From Gnetum montanum (taxonomy: Eukaryota > Streptophyta > Gnetopsida > Gnetales > Gnetaceae), in the NCBI GenBank assembly GCA_015680685.1, contig MNCI01002788.1, positions 52,982 to 116,981 of the forward strand: 64,000 nt of DNA, read 5' to 3'. Positions 12,201 to 23,637 of the stretch are shown in pieces; position 1 is the stretch's first letter, and the number at the start of each line of letters is the position of its first letter. A program made the position numbers and the translations under genes. The notes beneath the pieces are model-generated. The model did not search any database. It was not told where the DNA came from and worked only from the letters and a program-made list of their open reading frames with translations.

Positions 12201-12243
12201 GATGAGTGGCGAGGTACCCCTACACTCAACTATACGAAACGAG
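12201..12243 (-). repeat. Truncated minus-strand LTR end beside a single-N gap
   Basis: TGATGAGTGGCGAGGTACCCC and on to ACGAAACGAG is the reverse complement of the last ~40 bases of the young LTR family (compare 57,905-57,942). It is followed by a single N at 12,244 and then by element 1 sequence. It looks like a solo LTR collapsed by the assembler, or a truncated one. Confidence 0.6.
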
Positions 12244-12804
12244 NGATATTCTTTGTTTTACATATTTGTTTTTCAAGTTGTTGACCTTTTCACCGTTGTT
12301 AGTATATTTGATATTTATTACATACTTTTTAAATTTTTTTATATTTATATTTTCTTGTGTTTGGTATGTTTCTCTACTATTTCTACTAATAAGGTGTTAG
12401 GTACAATGGTAAGGTGCTACTTGATGGTGGTATGTTTCATTTATAATTTGATTGTTGATGTCTAGTTTTTGACTTTGAATGTCGTTACTAGCGATTGGGA
12501 TATGGTTTCTTTTCATGTAACAAGTAGTGTCTCCACATCATCCACCCATCCACATACTCTATGGTTTTCCTTATTTTGGAAATGTGCAGTCCCTTTTTTC
12601 ATTAATGCAACTTTAATAAATTGGTGACTTGTGTAGTTTACAGAATTGGGAAAGAATCAAAGGTTTGGACATGGTGTGGCTTCAAAGGGATGCGGTATCC
12701 TTTGTACTTTTCTATTTTCCTATGTCTGAGAGTGTTCTCATGAGCTTCTCATCATTCTGCGTCATTCCACAATAGGAAGTCAAATAAGTCCTTGCATGGT
12801 GTGG

Positions 12805-12828
12805 TCCTCATCAAAAAAAAGATGAGGA
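12805..12828 (+). other. Stem-loop A (8-bp stem, A8 loop)
   Basis: TCCTCATC (12,805-12,812), eight A, then GATGAGGA (12,821-12,828) form a perfect inverted repeat. The module then reads TTCAAAGTACACCCCTT. A second, different-sequence hairpin in the same context follows at 12,890-12,914. Confidence 0.65.
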
Positions 12829-12889
12829 TTCAAAGTACACCCCTTGGACAAAATAAATGTGAAAACGCATGGGTCTTTGCATGGTGTGG

Positions 12890-12914
12890 TTCCCATTCAA
12901 AAAAAACATGGGAA
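12890..12914 (+). other. Stem-loop B (7-bp stem, A-rich loop)
   Basis: TTCCCAT (12,890-12,896), an A-rich loop, then ATGGGAA (12,908-12,914). The module around it repeats that of stem-loop A (GCATGGTGTGGT before, TTCAAAG(C)ACACCCCTT after), but the stem bases differ on both arms, so pairing is kept by compensatory change. Confidence 0.65.
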
Positions 12915-13155
12915 TTCAAAGCACACCCCTTAGACCAAATAAAAGGGCTATAAGCACTGGTTATGAGACTTGTCTTGTCTCCTCTAACTAAGGCCCTTTT
13001 TCACTTCCTACTTTCTCTCCAATTTGGAATGGTGGTTGTTTTGTGGAAGCATTTTTGTGTCTCAAGGGATTGAATAGTCTTAGAATGTCGATGTGAAGTC
13101 ATTAAAAGTGGTTGGTTTTAGTTTGGACTGAGGATGGATCCTACCAAGTTATTTA

Positions 13156-13225
13156 ATTGCAAACTCCACAAGGGACTTCATGTGACCATAATTGCAAACT
13201 CCACAAGGGACTTCATGTGATCCTA
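13156..13225 (+). repeat. 35-bp tandem duplication in element 1 spacer
   Basis: ATTGCAAACTCCACAAGGG with the following GACTTCATGTGA is repeated with a period of 35 bases (13,156 and 13,191). Element 2 has one diverged copy near 22,565-22,590. Confidence 0.8.
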
Positions 13226-13791
13226 TCTATGCTTTTCACTACCTCACCTCACTGTTGATTTCATGTTTTGATGTAATGTTCTAGTTTGATGTGTCGGGTT
13301 TCTTCTTCAGTTACTTCTAGGTTTTTGTACTTAACTTTTCATAACCATTAATCATCCATGGTGCCCATGGACTCCTTGCTTTGAAGTTATGCAAGGGCAT
13401 AAAAGGCCTATGCCTGCTTTGGGGAGGACCCACTTGCATATCGTTTGGTTAGGTTAAGTTAAGTTCTTTATCCTTAGATATTGTTACAATCAAATTCTTT
13501 TTATTTACCCCATCCATGACATCCAATTGTGTGCACCTTCACAACTATTTTTGGTGAATTTCTTCTCTTTATTGTTATGAATTTCTATACCCTCTTTCCA
13601 GTATTCCTTGTGTTAAGCTTTTTTTGAATTTTATGGACTGCTTCTCTTACTTAACCCATTCATTAGTCTTCCACTAACATTATCAAGAAACTAATCTATC
13701 ACAATCACAACTTGGCTAGATAAAATCACTGATGAGATAAGGTATTTAGCTGCTATATGTTACACTTTATATACTAATCCTTGATTTTGTT

Positions 13792-14067
13792 ATGATTGCA
13801 GTGGGGAGCATGGACTGGAAGCAGGATTTTCTTCACCAAGGAAGCTACAATAATATCACTCATAGGAGATTATTCATGACTGTTGGATCTCTTCTACCTC
13901 TCCTTCATTCCTCTGTTGCCAAGAGGGGTTGGATGTCCTTTGGATCCAAGGGTGTTCTTTCCTGTTGTCATGAACACCCAATTTTGTACACAATTGTAAT
14001 GTTGTATGCTCAGGCACTTCGATATTTGTTTATCTTCTTTGTGTCACTCTACCTGTCAATCGGATAG
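13792..14067 (+). pseudogene. ORF3 remnant of element 1 (internally deleted)
   Basis: A 91-codon open frame sits where element 2 has its long ORF3. The upstream junction matches (ACTAATCCTTGATTTTGTT here, GCTAATCCTTGGTTATGTT near 23,615), and so does the downstream sequence before the 3' LTR. Most of ORF3 is missing. The sequence TGATTGCAG just before 13,801 looks like a splice acceptor. No domain is recognised in what remains. Confidence 0.45.
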
Positions 14068-14141
14068 TCCATACCTCCTGATATATTTTATAAGGGACTT
14101 GTTCCTCTTCTTTTATACTTAAGGATGAGTTTTCATTCAAT

Positions 14142-14151
14142 CATGGGGGTA
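14142..14151 (+). promoter_or_regulatory. Polypurine tract of element 1 (first copy)
   Basis: CATGGGGGTA immediately precedes TGATAAATC. A second copy is at 14,236-14,245. Confidence 0.7.
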
Positions 14152-14245
14152 TGATAAATCATGTTTTTTTCATACACTCTGATATCGAAGTGGTTGCGAT
14201 ATCAGGTACACGATAAGAATGAGTTTTCATTCAGTCATGGGGGTA
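14152..14245 (+). repeat. 94-bp duplication of the PPT/LTR junction
   Basis: The start of the LTR (TGATAAATCATG, 14,152) is followed by about 60 bases of U3, then by GAGTTTTCATTCAGTCATGGGGGTA and the LTR start again at 14,246. The polypurine tract and LTR edge are therefore present twice, 94 bases apart. Confidence 0.85.
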
Positions 14246-15137
14246 TGATAAATCATGTTTTTTTTTCATACACTCTAATATTAGAGTGGTTGCAATATTG
14301 GGTACACAATATCATAGCCTAAGATGCAATATCATGTACCCAATATCATGGCCCAAGATGCAATATCGTACATTCGATATCACAAGGTTACTCTCGGGTC
14401 TATAAATACAGCCCTTAGGTACACGATTGAGGGAAGTTTTTTGGCAGTCAAGTAGCGAAACTCTTGTAGTTTGTCCATTTGAGAGTTAGAATATTTTCTA
14501 AGTGCCTGTAGCAGGAGATTTAAGTGTGATCAAATCTTTATTCAAGCATTGATGTACCTGAACATGCCATTGTGTTAGCAATAAATATGAGCTCTTTGAT
14601 TCACCTTGCAGCACTTGAGACTTTCTTTCTTATGCATTTACATATATTGTGATTTCATTTAGTTTACATTGATGTTATTCATTCAGCAATTAATTTTTAT
14701 TCATTAAGAAACTAATTAAAATACACAAGCACAACCCCTTCGAACATATGTGTGACACTTGGTAGCTCAAAATTGGTTAGCATTTGACAACTCAATAGTG
14801 TTTACACAAAGTTTAAGATGTGTCCAGAAGTGGGAACGGTTACTTGTGTTAGGCTAGATTAAATCATAGTTTTCTTAGCACTTAATCACTTTCACTTTCA
14901 TTCTTGTTCTAGGCAAGTAAATTGATAAAACACAAAATAATAAATATCTTACGCCTCAGTCACACTTAACCATACAATTGCATTTTACAAGTGGGACTAG
15001 GAAGACAATGAATAGACAACACATGCACTTTTTAGCTTTAGTGTACTTGGTAATTAAAGTCTATGGAATTCAACTAGATCGCACGTGAACACCTATGATT
15101 TGTATGGTTGGGCATAGGGGTACCTTGCCACTCATCA
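14246..15137 (+). repeat. 3' LTR of gypsy element 1
   Basis: It is 892 bp, TGATAAATC...CCACTCATCA, with a TATA box at 14,401-14,408. It matches 418-1,274 along its length with many substitutions. The right duplication ATTAG follows at 15,138-15,142. Confidence 0.9.
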
Positions 15138-15261
15138 ATTAGTTTCACCTCCTAGAGACTAGTGTACTTAGAAGGAAATAAGTCCACAAAATTCAATTGG
15201 ATCACACATGAATGCTTAGTGATTTGTATGGTTGGGTGTAGGATCTACTAGCTGCTCAGCA
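15138..15261 (+). repeat. 5' LTR of gypsy element 2, right part
   Basis: Resumes the LTR cut at 417. It matches 27,485-27,605 (TTCACCTCCTAGAGACTAG) and ends GCTGCTCAGCA just before a primer-binding site. Confidence 0.88.
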
Positions 15262-15262
15262 T

Positions 15263-15280
15263 TGGCACTATTGCTGGGGA
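15263..15280 (+). promoter_or_regulatory. Primer-binding site of element 2 (tRNA-Asp type)
   Basis: TGGCACTATTGCTGGGGA closely resembles TGGCGCCGTTGCCGGGGA, the complement of the 3' end of plant tRNA-Asp used by Athila-type elements. It lies one base after the LTR. Confidence 0.8.
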
Positions 15281-15421
15281 CTTGTAGTTTGATACATGCA
15301 CTATCTAGGACTTGGTGAAAATTATATAAGATTGTTGAAACAAACCCTAAAGTCACAATCATTCAAAAAATAAAAATAATAACTATAATGAAAGCACATT
15401 GAGTTTTTCTTTTAATGCAAA

Positions 15422-17890
15422 ATGCCTTCTTCTCACAAGCATGATGAATCAAAATTGTTAGTGCCCCAAGAATTCAAAGTGATGTACACTCATCCAGATG
15501 AGTTTGTACCCAATTTCACCTTCATCCTGCATCAGGATGAACAAGTATGATGGAGAAACACATGGAGGGCAACATTGTGTTGCTACCTGACCAATTTGTT
15601 CCTGATATGCTACTCCAAACTCTTAAGAGGTCAGGCATCCAGGATCTTCATGAAGAGGATGTTGTGCAAGACCATGACTATTGGGACTATCGTCCCACTA
15701 AAACACAATGCAAAAGAGATCAGCACTAGGAGAATCGCTATGAAGCTACGAAGGAGAAATGATTTACTAACCCCTTGTTCCTATTGAACTAAAAAGACAA
15801 TGAGGATCCTCTCTCTAAGGGTTCTCAACATAAATATTCTTCACCCCTTGACTCTAGTGAAGGGGGCTTGAACCTAAACTTACATTTCACTATTAACAAT
15901 CTTGGTTCAGGCAAAAGTGGGAGTCAAGGCAAGGGCTCGAGCAAGCATCATGATGATGATAAACCTAATGATCATGGTTGTGAGAAAGGAGGTGGTAGAC
16001 ACCATGGTGGTGGTGGTCCTCCTCCCTCTTCACCCTCTTCATCTGCATCTTCTTCCTCCTCCTTTGAATTTGATCAAAATTGCATAGGATGAAATCATGA
16101 TGGAGGTGAACAGTAGGATAATAATGATTGTAAGCCCCACCATGAATGAAGGGGTAGTAGAGGACATCATAAGCATCATCAAAATCATGATGATGATGAG
16201 CCTTTGCTTGCAACTCGAAGCATGCTAAACATTGCAAAGGTCATGAGAATTCCAACTAGGCATGTGGAAGACAATAGAATTAAGAGGTTGGATATAAACA
16301 ATATTCCTAGATTTAAGGGGGGATATAACTTAGATCCACAGATAGACCCATCTACATGCCTTTCATGAGGCTTGTGCCTTGCAGAACATCAAAAATGACT
16401 GGCAAAAACTTAAGCTATCTCCTAAGACACTCACAAAAGAAGTAAAAAAGTTGGTACTACCCTTTAGAGCTGGAATCAATTCATAGATGGAGTACGATGA
16501 TTGAGTCATTTAATGACAAATATCAAACGTACTCCAAAGTATCCAATTTGAGAAAGCAAATCCAAGGCTAGCGATGAGGAACACATGAACCCTTGGACGC
16601 AGCCATGGATAGTTATTATTTCCTTTTACATAGATGTCCTGGCCATGGTTATTCTTAGCAAGAGTAGCTTCACCATATCATAGATGGGCTCTGATTAGAA
16701 ACGAGAAGAATTCTTAGCGTATATGCCCAAGGGAGATTGTTAGAACTATGAGCCCATCAAATCTAAAGGCTCATTGAGCAAGTTGCAAAAGAAGTAGGAG
16801 AATTAAGGAAATGAGAAAGTGATGAGGAGTATAACTGGAATTCTTCCATCAAAAAAAGAGAGGTTCAATTCTATCACAGTGAGGGGGAGGCACCATTTGA
16901 TAAAGTGATGCAACAAAAAATTTTGTCAATTCAAAAATTTGTTCCCAAAATTTTAGCCGAGGTGGACATAATGTGGGAATCTTTGGATAAAAATTTCCAA
17001 AATACTCTAAAAAGTATAAAGGAATCCAAAGAGCAAGGTAGTAATCATGATCATAGGAGAAGAAAGGAAGTTGAACATGCCTACCAAAGGGTAAGGGAAA
17101 AGCTGTTGTAGTAGAAGAGGTTGTGGAGTCAAAATCAAATGATGATGATGGATGTGACATCTACCAATATGGAAATCCTAAGGATTTTTGCCATATTATG
17201 TCATACTTACAAGAGTTTGGAGTATACGCTCTGAATCCTAGGCTTGCAAGAAGGTAAGTACCTAAAATATTATCTTATGCTCAAGGCAATCCCAGGTAGT
17301 TCCACTAACAACAAGCTTATTATCCAAGTGGAGCTCCACCACAACTATATGAGCAATACCAGTAGTGGCAACATCCACAATTGTGGGGGATGCCACCACC
17401 AAGGTAGCAGTACCCTTACAAGTAGCTAGATCCATATGGGTACTATGTTTAGCAATCCATGTCTCTATGTGACCCTTCTAGGCATGATTCTTTTTAGCAT
17501 CACTACTACCCTTTGAAGTACTACAAAGCTCATTCTCCATCTCCCAAAGGAAAACCCCCATTTCATCAATATGCTCCTCATCCATCTACACATGTCCCTC
17601 CATCCTCAACCTAATTACTACCTGTTCCATCAATGCAGGGTGATATTCCCGTGCAGCCATAGCAACATAACACTGCTAGGGCTATTAACTTACAATCAAC
17701 TCCTCAATTGAGTGATTTGGAAACTAGATCCCATAAAAGATCATTCTTTTAAACTAATAGCTCTATAAAGCCATCACCAACTCATGCAATTGGTTGCCTT
17801 GTGTCTCCTTCATCCTCTACATCTATTCCTTTCAAGAACCCTTTAAACCAAACACCTCCTAAGATCCACACAGTCATGTTAACTCACATT
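15422..17890 (+). pseudogene. gag of gypsy element 2
   Basis: Starts at ATG 15,422 (MPSSHKHDE). After the shared N-terminus comes a Gly/His/Ser-rich linker at 15,868-16,092, with runs of GGG, HHGGGG and serine. The gag core follows near 16,200-16,800, with a coiled segment at 16,905-17,111, a Cys motif (CDIYQYGNPK, so Cys partly lost) near 17,155, and a Pro-rich tail. Stops and frameshifts are frequent. It is homologous to the gag of elements 1 and 3. Confidence 0.8.
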
Positions 17891-17939
17891 GTATCTAATT
17901 AGATCAAGGCTGGAAACCTTGTTAAGGAAAAAAGCTGAT

Positions 17940-18790
17940 CATGGAAGTCCCCTCATCTACTTGAAAATTGCTAGAAATGAGCCATGCAAGGCTCTTCTTA
18001 ATTCATCTTCTAGTGTTAATTTGATTTTTCATGAAATGTACAAAGCTTAGAACTTGCCTCCTCTCAAGAAGAGCAACATTCATTTAGAATTGGCTAATCA
18101 ATCTATCATTGTCCCCTTGGGACTAATGAAGGATATTGTAACCATTGTCTATGGGTGGTCCTATCCTAATGATTTCCTGGTGATCAAGGTTGACAACTGT
18201 AAGGGAAACTTCCCAATCATTATGGGAAGGGCTTGGTTAAGCACTGTTAATGTGTGAATGGGCATAAGAGATCTTTCCCTAAACATTTCCAAGAAAAATG
18301 CTTTTAGAAAGATTGAGAAGAAGAGAGTTGTATGCATGGTGTATAGTGATGCAGGGTACAACTATGTGTAGAAATTATGGTCTATCAAAAGCATATCAAT
18401 CAAAGCATGCAAATGATATGTAAATGAATCTGAAATCCAAAAGCAACTATACACAACAACCACAAAAAAGGTGGGTACCCAGTGGCTGACAACTAATCCT
18501 GAAAGTAGCACACTTTGCATGGAACCAACTTAGAGCTTAACTTATGCCAATGTTGAAGGCATGGATGAACTAGAGTAAGTTTATCACCAACTCTCTAATG
18601 ATGAACCTTATGATACTTATTGGGAAGAGTTGGGAATCCTTGAAAATTTTAAACAAGAGCCATAGAGTTGAAACCTCTACCTTCCAGCATGGAGTATGCA
18701 TTTCTAAAAAATGGTAATCTAGTAATAATCAATGTCAACTTGCTCCTAAGTAGAAAAGGATGCTGTTAAATGTTGTTAACAAATGGCTAA
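17940..18790 (+). pseudogene. Protease region of gypsy element 2
   Basis: Homologous to 8,540-9,414. The catalytic segment reads LLNSSSSV near 17,994 instead of LLDSGSSV, so the Asp and Gly of the retropepsin triad are lost. The following GWSYPNDFLVIKVDN and FPIIMGRAWLST parts are clear at 18,150-18,257. Confidence 0.78.
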
Positions 18791-18889
18791 TAGTCTTTGC
18801 TTGGTCATATCCTAAACTCACAGGGATTGATCCTAGGATATGCTCGCATTGCATCTATACAAATTTGTCAATAAATCCAAAGAGGTAAC

Positions 18890-20125
18890 CAACCCCAAAT
18901 TGAAGTAGATCATCCAAGAAGAAATTGAAAAACTCCTCAAGGCAAGGTTCATCTATCCAATTTCAGATAGTAAGTGGGTTAGCTCACTCGTAATCGTGTC
19001 AAAGAAAGGTTGCAAGTGGTAAGTCTATATTGATTTCAAGCTATTAAGCATGACAACCTACAAAGATCATTTCCCATTGTCATTTTTGGACCAAGTGTTG
19101 GACATTATTTTTGGACATTACTATTATAGCTTTTTGGATGGTTATAGTGGCTATAACCAAATTCAGATCATGTTGAAGGATCAGGCCAAAATAACATTCA
19201 TGAGTCCTTAGGGAACTTTTGCATATAAAAAAGATGCCTTTTGGTCTATGCAATGCCCCTACAACATTCCAACGTCTTGTCCTAAGTATTTTTTAGTAGC
19301 AGATTGGTAGCAGGTTGGAAGTCTTCATGGATGAATTATTCACCCATGCTGCTACATTTGAGTAAGCCCTAGACCACATTGAGCAAGTGCTTAAAAGGCA
19401 TGTGGAGACCAATCTCCAACTCAATTGGCAAAAGAGTCATATGATGGTCTAGGAGGGCATTATGTTGGGGAATCTCACAAATAGGGATTGAAGTGGACCC
19501 TCAAAAGCTTACAACCATCCAAGGAATAACCTGCCAACCGAAAATCATTAAAGATGTCCAGTCATTCCTTGAACACACTAGCTACTACTGGTGATTCATA
19601 GAGAATTTCTCTAAGATTGCTAAATCGTTAGTTGAGCTTACAAAGGAAGATGCTTTTTTCATATGGACCAAGAAATGCAAAAAGACATTTTAACAGCTTA
19701 AGGAGAAGCTTGTAGAAACTCCAATTCTATGAGCACCTGATTGGTCCCATCCATTTCACATCATGATAGATGCGTAGAACTATGCCTTGGGAGTTGTGCT
19801 TATGTAGTTGGATGATCAGAAACATCCTTACTATATCCACTATGTAATTTGAAGCATTGTGGATGCACAACTTAACTACATCACAATGAAGAAAGAGATA
19901 ATGGTAGTGGTGTATGCCTTAGAGAAGTTAAGGTACTATGTACTTGGATATAAAGTATTTGTGCAAATCAACTATAGTGCCATTAGCTTCCTCATAAATA
20001 AGTTAACAGTGAGCCCTTGTGTCATATAGTTGCTGGTGATCTTGTAAGAGCTCGATCTTACAATAGTAGATTGAAAGGAAATTGAGAATGTGGTTGCTAA
20101 TCATTTGTCTTGGTTATGATGGGAC
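18890..20125 (+). pseudogene. Reverse transcriptase and RNase H of gypsy element 2
   Basis: RT words equivalent to element 1 are present in scattered frames. The catalytic motif is FMDE at 19,324-19,335 instead of FMDD. A TAG at 19,450-19,452 stands where element 1 has CAG (10,065-10,067). RNase H and its connection (VADHLSWL-like) end near 20,120. Confidence 0.82.
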
Positions 20126-20399
20126 AACAAAGAGGAGGAGAGCCTACTCTTCCATTAATTTCATGATGAACTCCTCTTTGCTAGTGCAATAAATGAACAA
20201 GTGCCCACTCAACCAAAATGGTACAATGACATCTTCACTTCTCTTCTCACTTAGGAGACACCACAAGACTTGAACCACAAGAAGAAACAATAGTTTCTTC
20301 ATCAAGTCAAACGCTTCATAGAGATCAATAGACACATTTACAAGGTGTGTGTTGATGGCTTGGTTTGTTGGTGTGTTCCTAATGTTGACCAACTATGCT

Positions 20400-21526
20400 T
20401 TCTCTAACACACTTATGAGGATCCTTTTAGGGGCCACTATGTAGGGAGACACACGATCATTAAGATCCTAATGGTAAAGTATTATTGGCAAATAATCTTC
20501 AAGGACGTCCACCAATTTGTCTGTACTTGTGAATGTTATCAATGAGATGATGGGATGACCACTCAAATGGAGGAGCCTCAACAATGGATCCAACCACTAG
20601 AACCCATCGACATCTAGAGCATGGACTTCATGGATCCCATCACACCCATGTCAAAGTGAAAGGCATACATAATAGTCACTATTGACTATTGTATAAAATG
20701 GGCAGAAGTAGCAACTATCATTGACTGTACATCTTCCACTGCTGCTCAATTTGTACAAAAAAATGTTGTAAATAGGTTTGGAGTGCCATGTGCATTGATT
20801 TCTTACAATGAAACTAATTTTACAGGTAATACCTTTCACAAACTCATGCAACACTTGGGGTTCAAACATAAATTAACAACACCCTACCACCCCCAAGCCA
20901 ACATTTAAGCAAAGGTTACCAATAGGGAGATCACCAAAATCTTAATGAGAATAATTAGCAAGTATAGGAGAGATTGGAGAATAAAACTCAATGATGTACT
21001 TTAGGCCTACCACTCCACATGGAAACTCCCTATAGACTACTCTCCCTCTGAGCTGGTGTACAAAAAATTACCAACTCTTCTTATCCAATCCAAGCTTTGT
21101 ACACTTTTAACAACCTGTGACCTTGACCTTGACCTTTACCTTAGCCTATGACAAAAAGAAAGACTGCTCAACCTTAATGTGCTATATGAGAATAGATTGG
21201 TGGCCCTATTTTTGAATGAAGTGCATAAGGCATTCAACAAAATGTGCCATGACCTTAGAATAAGGAAAGTCAAATTTCAACCTGGAGACAAGGTCCTTTA
21301 CTAGAACCCCACACACATACCTCAATGAACAGAGCTTCAAACATTGTGGAAAGGGCCTTATATCATTTATGAAATCTTTCCTTCCAGGACCATGTTAATC
21401 TACAATCCTGAGAGCCCAAACAAGAAACAGTTGACCAACATCCAACAACTCAAACCTTTCCATGAGTCTAAGAAAGCCAATGTAAGCAACACCTCATCAA
21501 ATGGACAACCTTACTCAACCTTTTAG
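20400..21526 (+). pseudogene. Integrase of gypsy element 2
   Basis: Zinc-binding segment, core and C-terminal domain parallel 11,020-12,184. The best-kept piece is the C-terminal WKGPYIIYEIFPS segment (21,344-21,526), ending at a stop. Many stops are present; no chromodomain. Confidence 0.82.
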
Positions 21527-23637
21527 ATCTTCTGCTTTCAACTTAGTCATGGGGTAGATGGCCATCCATGTTAATTATCAAGATGGCTCCTCAATTTTTC
21601 TACCTTTTTGTTTTACAATTTTTTGTTTTATGCTTTGTTGTTTTTACATCTTTTTGTTTTACACTTTCTTTGTTTTTATACTTTTTTGTTTTACACTTTA
21701 TTATTTTTTTCAAATTTTTTTTACAACATTGTTAGTACCTTTTGACTTTCTTGAATATTTTAAAATTTCTTTTATATTTTACTTTATTTTGGTCTGAATT
21801 TTTCTTATTGTTTGCTAAGAAAATGCTTTGTTGCCAACAGGACACAGTGATGTTGTAGCTATTTGCTAATGGTGGTTTGTACTTAATGTTTTTGATTGCT
21901 AATGTTTGGCTTTTATTTTTGAATTTTGATGACTGATAACTAAGATAAAGTTTATTTTTCATGAAACAAGTAATGAGTCCATGTCATCCACCCATCCACC
22001 AACTCTATGGTCTTCTTGGTTTTGGAAGTATGAGGTCCCTTTTTCCTTAATGAAACTTTAAATGAACTTGAAACATGGAAAGGATTCAAAGGTTTGAAAA
22101 GGGTGTAACTTTAAGGGGACTCAATATTCTCTATTCCTTTCTACTGACTTGAGTGCATGAGTGTTTTTCATGGATTTCTTACCATTCTGTGTTGACCAAT
22201 AATAGGAAGTTAATAAGTCTTTACATGGTGTGGTTCCCATCCAACAATCAATAAAAACATAAAATTCAAAAAGAAACATGATGGAAATTCAAAGCATACC
22301 TCTTAGACAAAATAACAAGCTACAAGCACTTGTTAAGGAACTAGAAATACATGTTACTCATGCCTAAAGGTCCCCTCTAACTAAGGCCCTTTCTTAGTTC
22401 CTGCTTCTCTTTTCTTCTCTAATAAGGAATGGTAATTGATCTGTGGGAGAATTCTTGTGTCTCAAGAGGATGATTTGGTGTTAGAGTGGCAATGTGAAGT
22501 CACTAAAAGTGGTTGGTTTTGATTTGGACTAAGGATGGATTTTATCAAGTCGTTTAGCCATAGAATCCACAATGGACTTCATGTAACATGATTAGGAATT
22601 CCATTCCATTTTCTCTCTCATCCATCATGCTTTCCATAATTCACCACACTACTAGTTATCCATGTTCTTGTTCAATTTCTTAGTTTGATGTGTCAAAATT
22701 CTTAAGTAGATTCTTTTGGATTTTATCCTTAACTTTTCATAACCATTAATCAACTATGGGGCTCATGAACTCCTTAGTTGAGGTTATACAAGGGCAAAAA
22801 GGGCATGAGCCTACTATGGGGAGGACCCACTTGCATGTCTTTTGGTTGGGTTAGTTAAATTCCTTGTCCTTAGGCATTTCGGCGATCAAATCTTTTATGT
22901 GTCCCATTAATGCATCCAACTGTGAACTCCTTAAGGCATATTTTCGCCAATGAATACATTATCCAAAATCTCAAATTTTATGAACTTCAAAGCCCTTTTC
23001 TAATGTTGTCATCATGTTCATGGCTTTTTTGGCTTTGTATGGATACCAATTTCATAAGAAAACTCTTTATATTTTTCAAGATATTCAAAGTGAAAATTTT
23101 GGTCATAGGCTCCTTAAACAGGTACCTATCAATGGAGCCCATGTGTAAATGGGACCCCATATACAGGATTCCATTAATGTAGGTGTCCATCCACCCATAT
23201 ATAGGCAGTCACACTTAATGATTTTTCACAATTGCTTCAAAACAAGGAGAGAGTTTTTCAATTTTTTAGAGCTCAAAACCTTCCAAGAGCCATATCTTCC
23301 TAACCATTTGTTCGATTCACTTCATTCTTCAACCTTGTAGCTACCAGAGGTAAGCTCTTTATTGTGGGGACCACAAACCTTAGGTTTTTGATGAAAATTT
23401 TTTTGAAAGAATTTCTAACTGCCACAAGGTTTAACAAAGAAATCAACATTAAAACATCAAATTATAAGAGTTAAACCCTTCCAACAAGCTCTAGTGACAT
23501 TCTAAGTGAAATAACAATAAAATAATCAATCTACCATGGTCACGACTTAGCCTAAGTGTAACTACCCAATGAGAAAGGTACTTAAATTTTATAAGTTATA
23601 CATTAAATGCTAATCCTTGGTTATGTTTTAACCACAA
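21527..23637 (+). other. Long spacer between pol and ORF3, element 2
   Basis: Non-coding and partly conserved with element 1 (12,245-13,790). It contains one degraded version of the hairpin module (TTCCCATC at 22,234 and GATGGAA at 22,280). The stretch 22,940-23,400 has no counterpart in element 1. It carries a TATA-like CATATATAGG (near 23,196) and a donor-like AGAG/GTAAGC near 23,349, ahead of the ORF3 start. Confidence 0.5.

Larger units (their letters stand above)
12245..13790 (+). other. Conserved non-coding spacer between pol and ORF3 remnant, element 1
   Basis: No coding potential is seen, but the stretch is shared with element 2 (21,560-23,640), for example CATCCACCCATCCAC and ACTCTATGGT. 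It contains two related modules, each a poly-A-loop hairpin followed by TTCAAAG(T/C)ACACCCCTT, and a 35-bp tandem duplication at 13,156-13,225. Confidence 0.6.
418..15137 (+). mobile_element. Ty3/gypsy element 1 (Athila/Tat-like), nested in element 2
   Basis: The element runs from a 5' LTR (418-1,274) through primer-binding site, gag, protease, RT, RNase H and integrase to a 3' LTR (14,246-15,137). It sits inside the 5' LTR of element 2 and is itself split by a copia element at 2,604-7,142. The Athila/Tat assignment rests on a tRNA-Asp-like primer site, the absence of a chromodomain, and the RNase H/linker signature ending in VxDHLS. It cannot be active: gag is split, stops and frameshifts run throughout, the RT motif FMDD has become LMND (9,939-9,950), and two integrase DDE residues appear lost. 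Confidence 0.9.
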
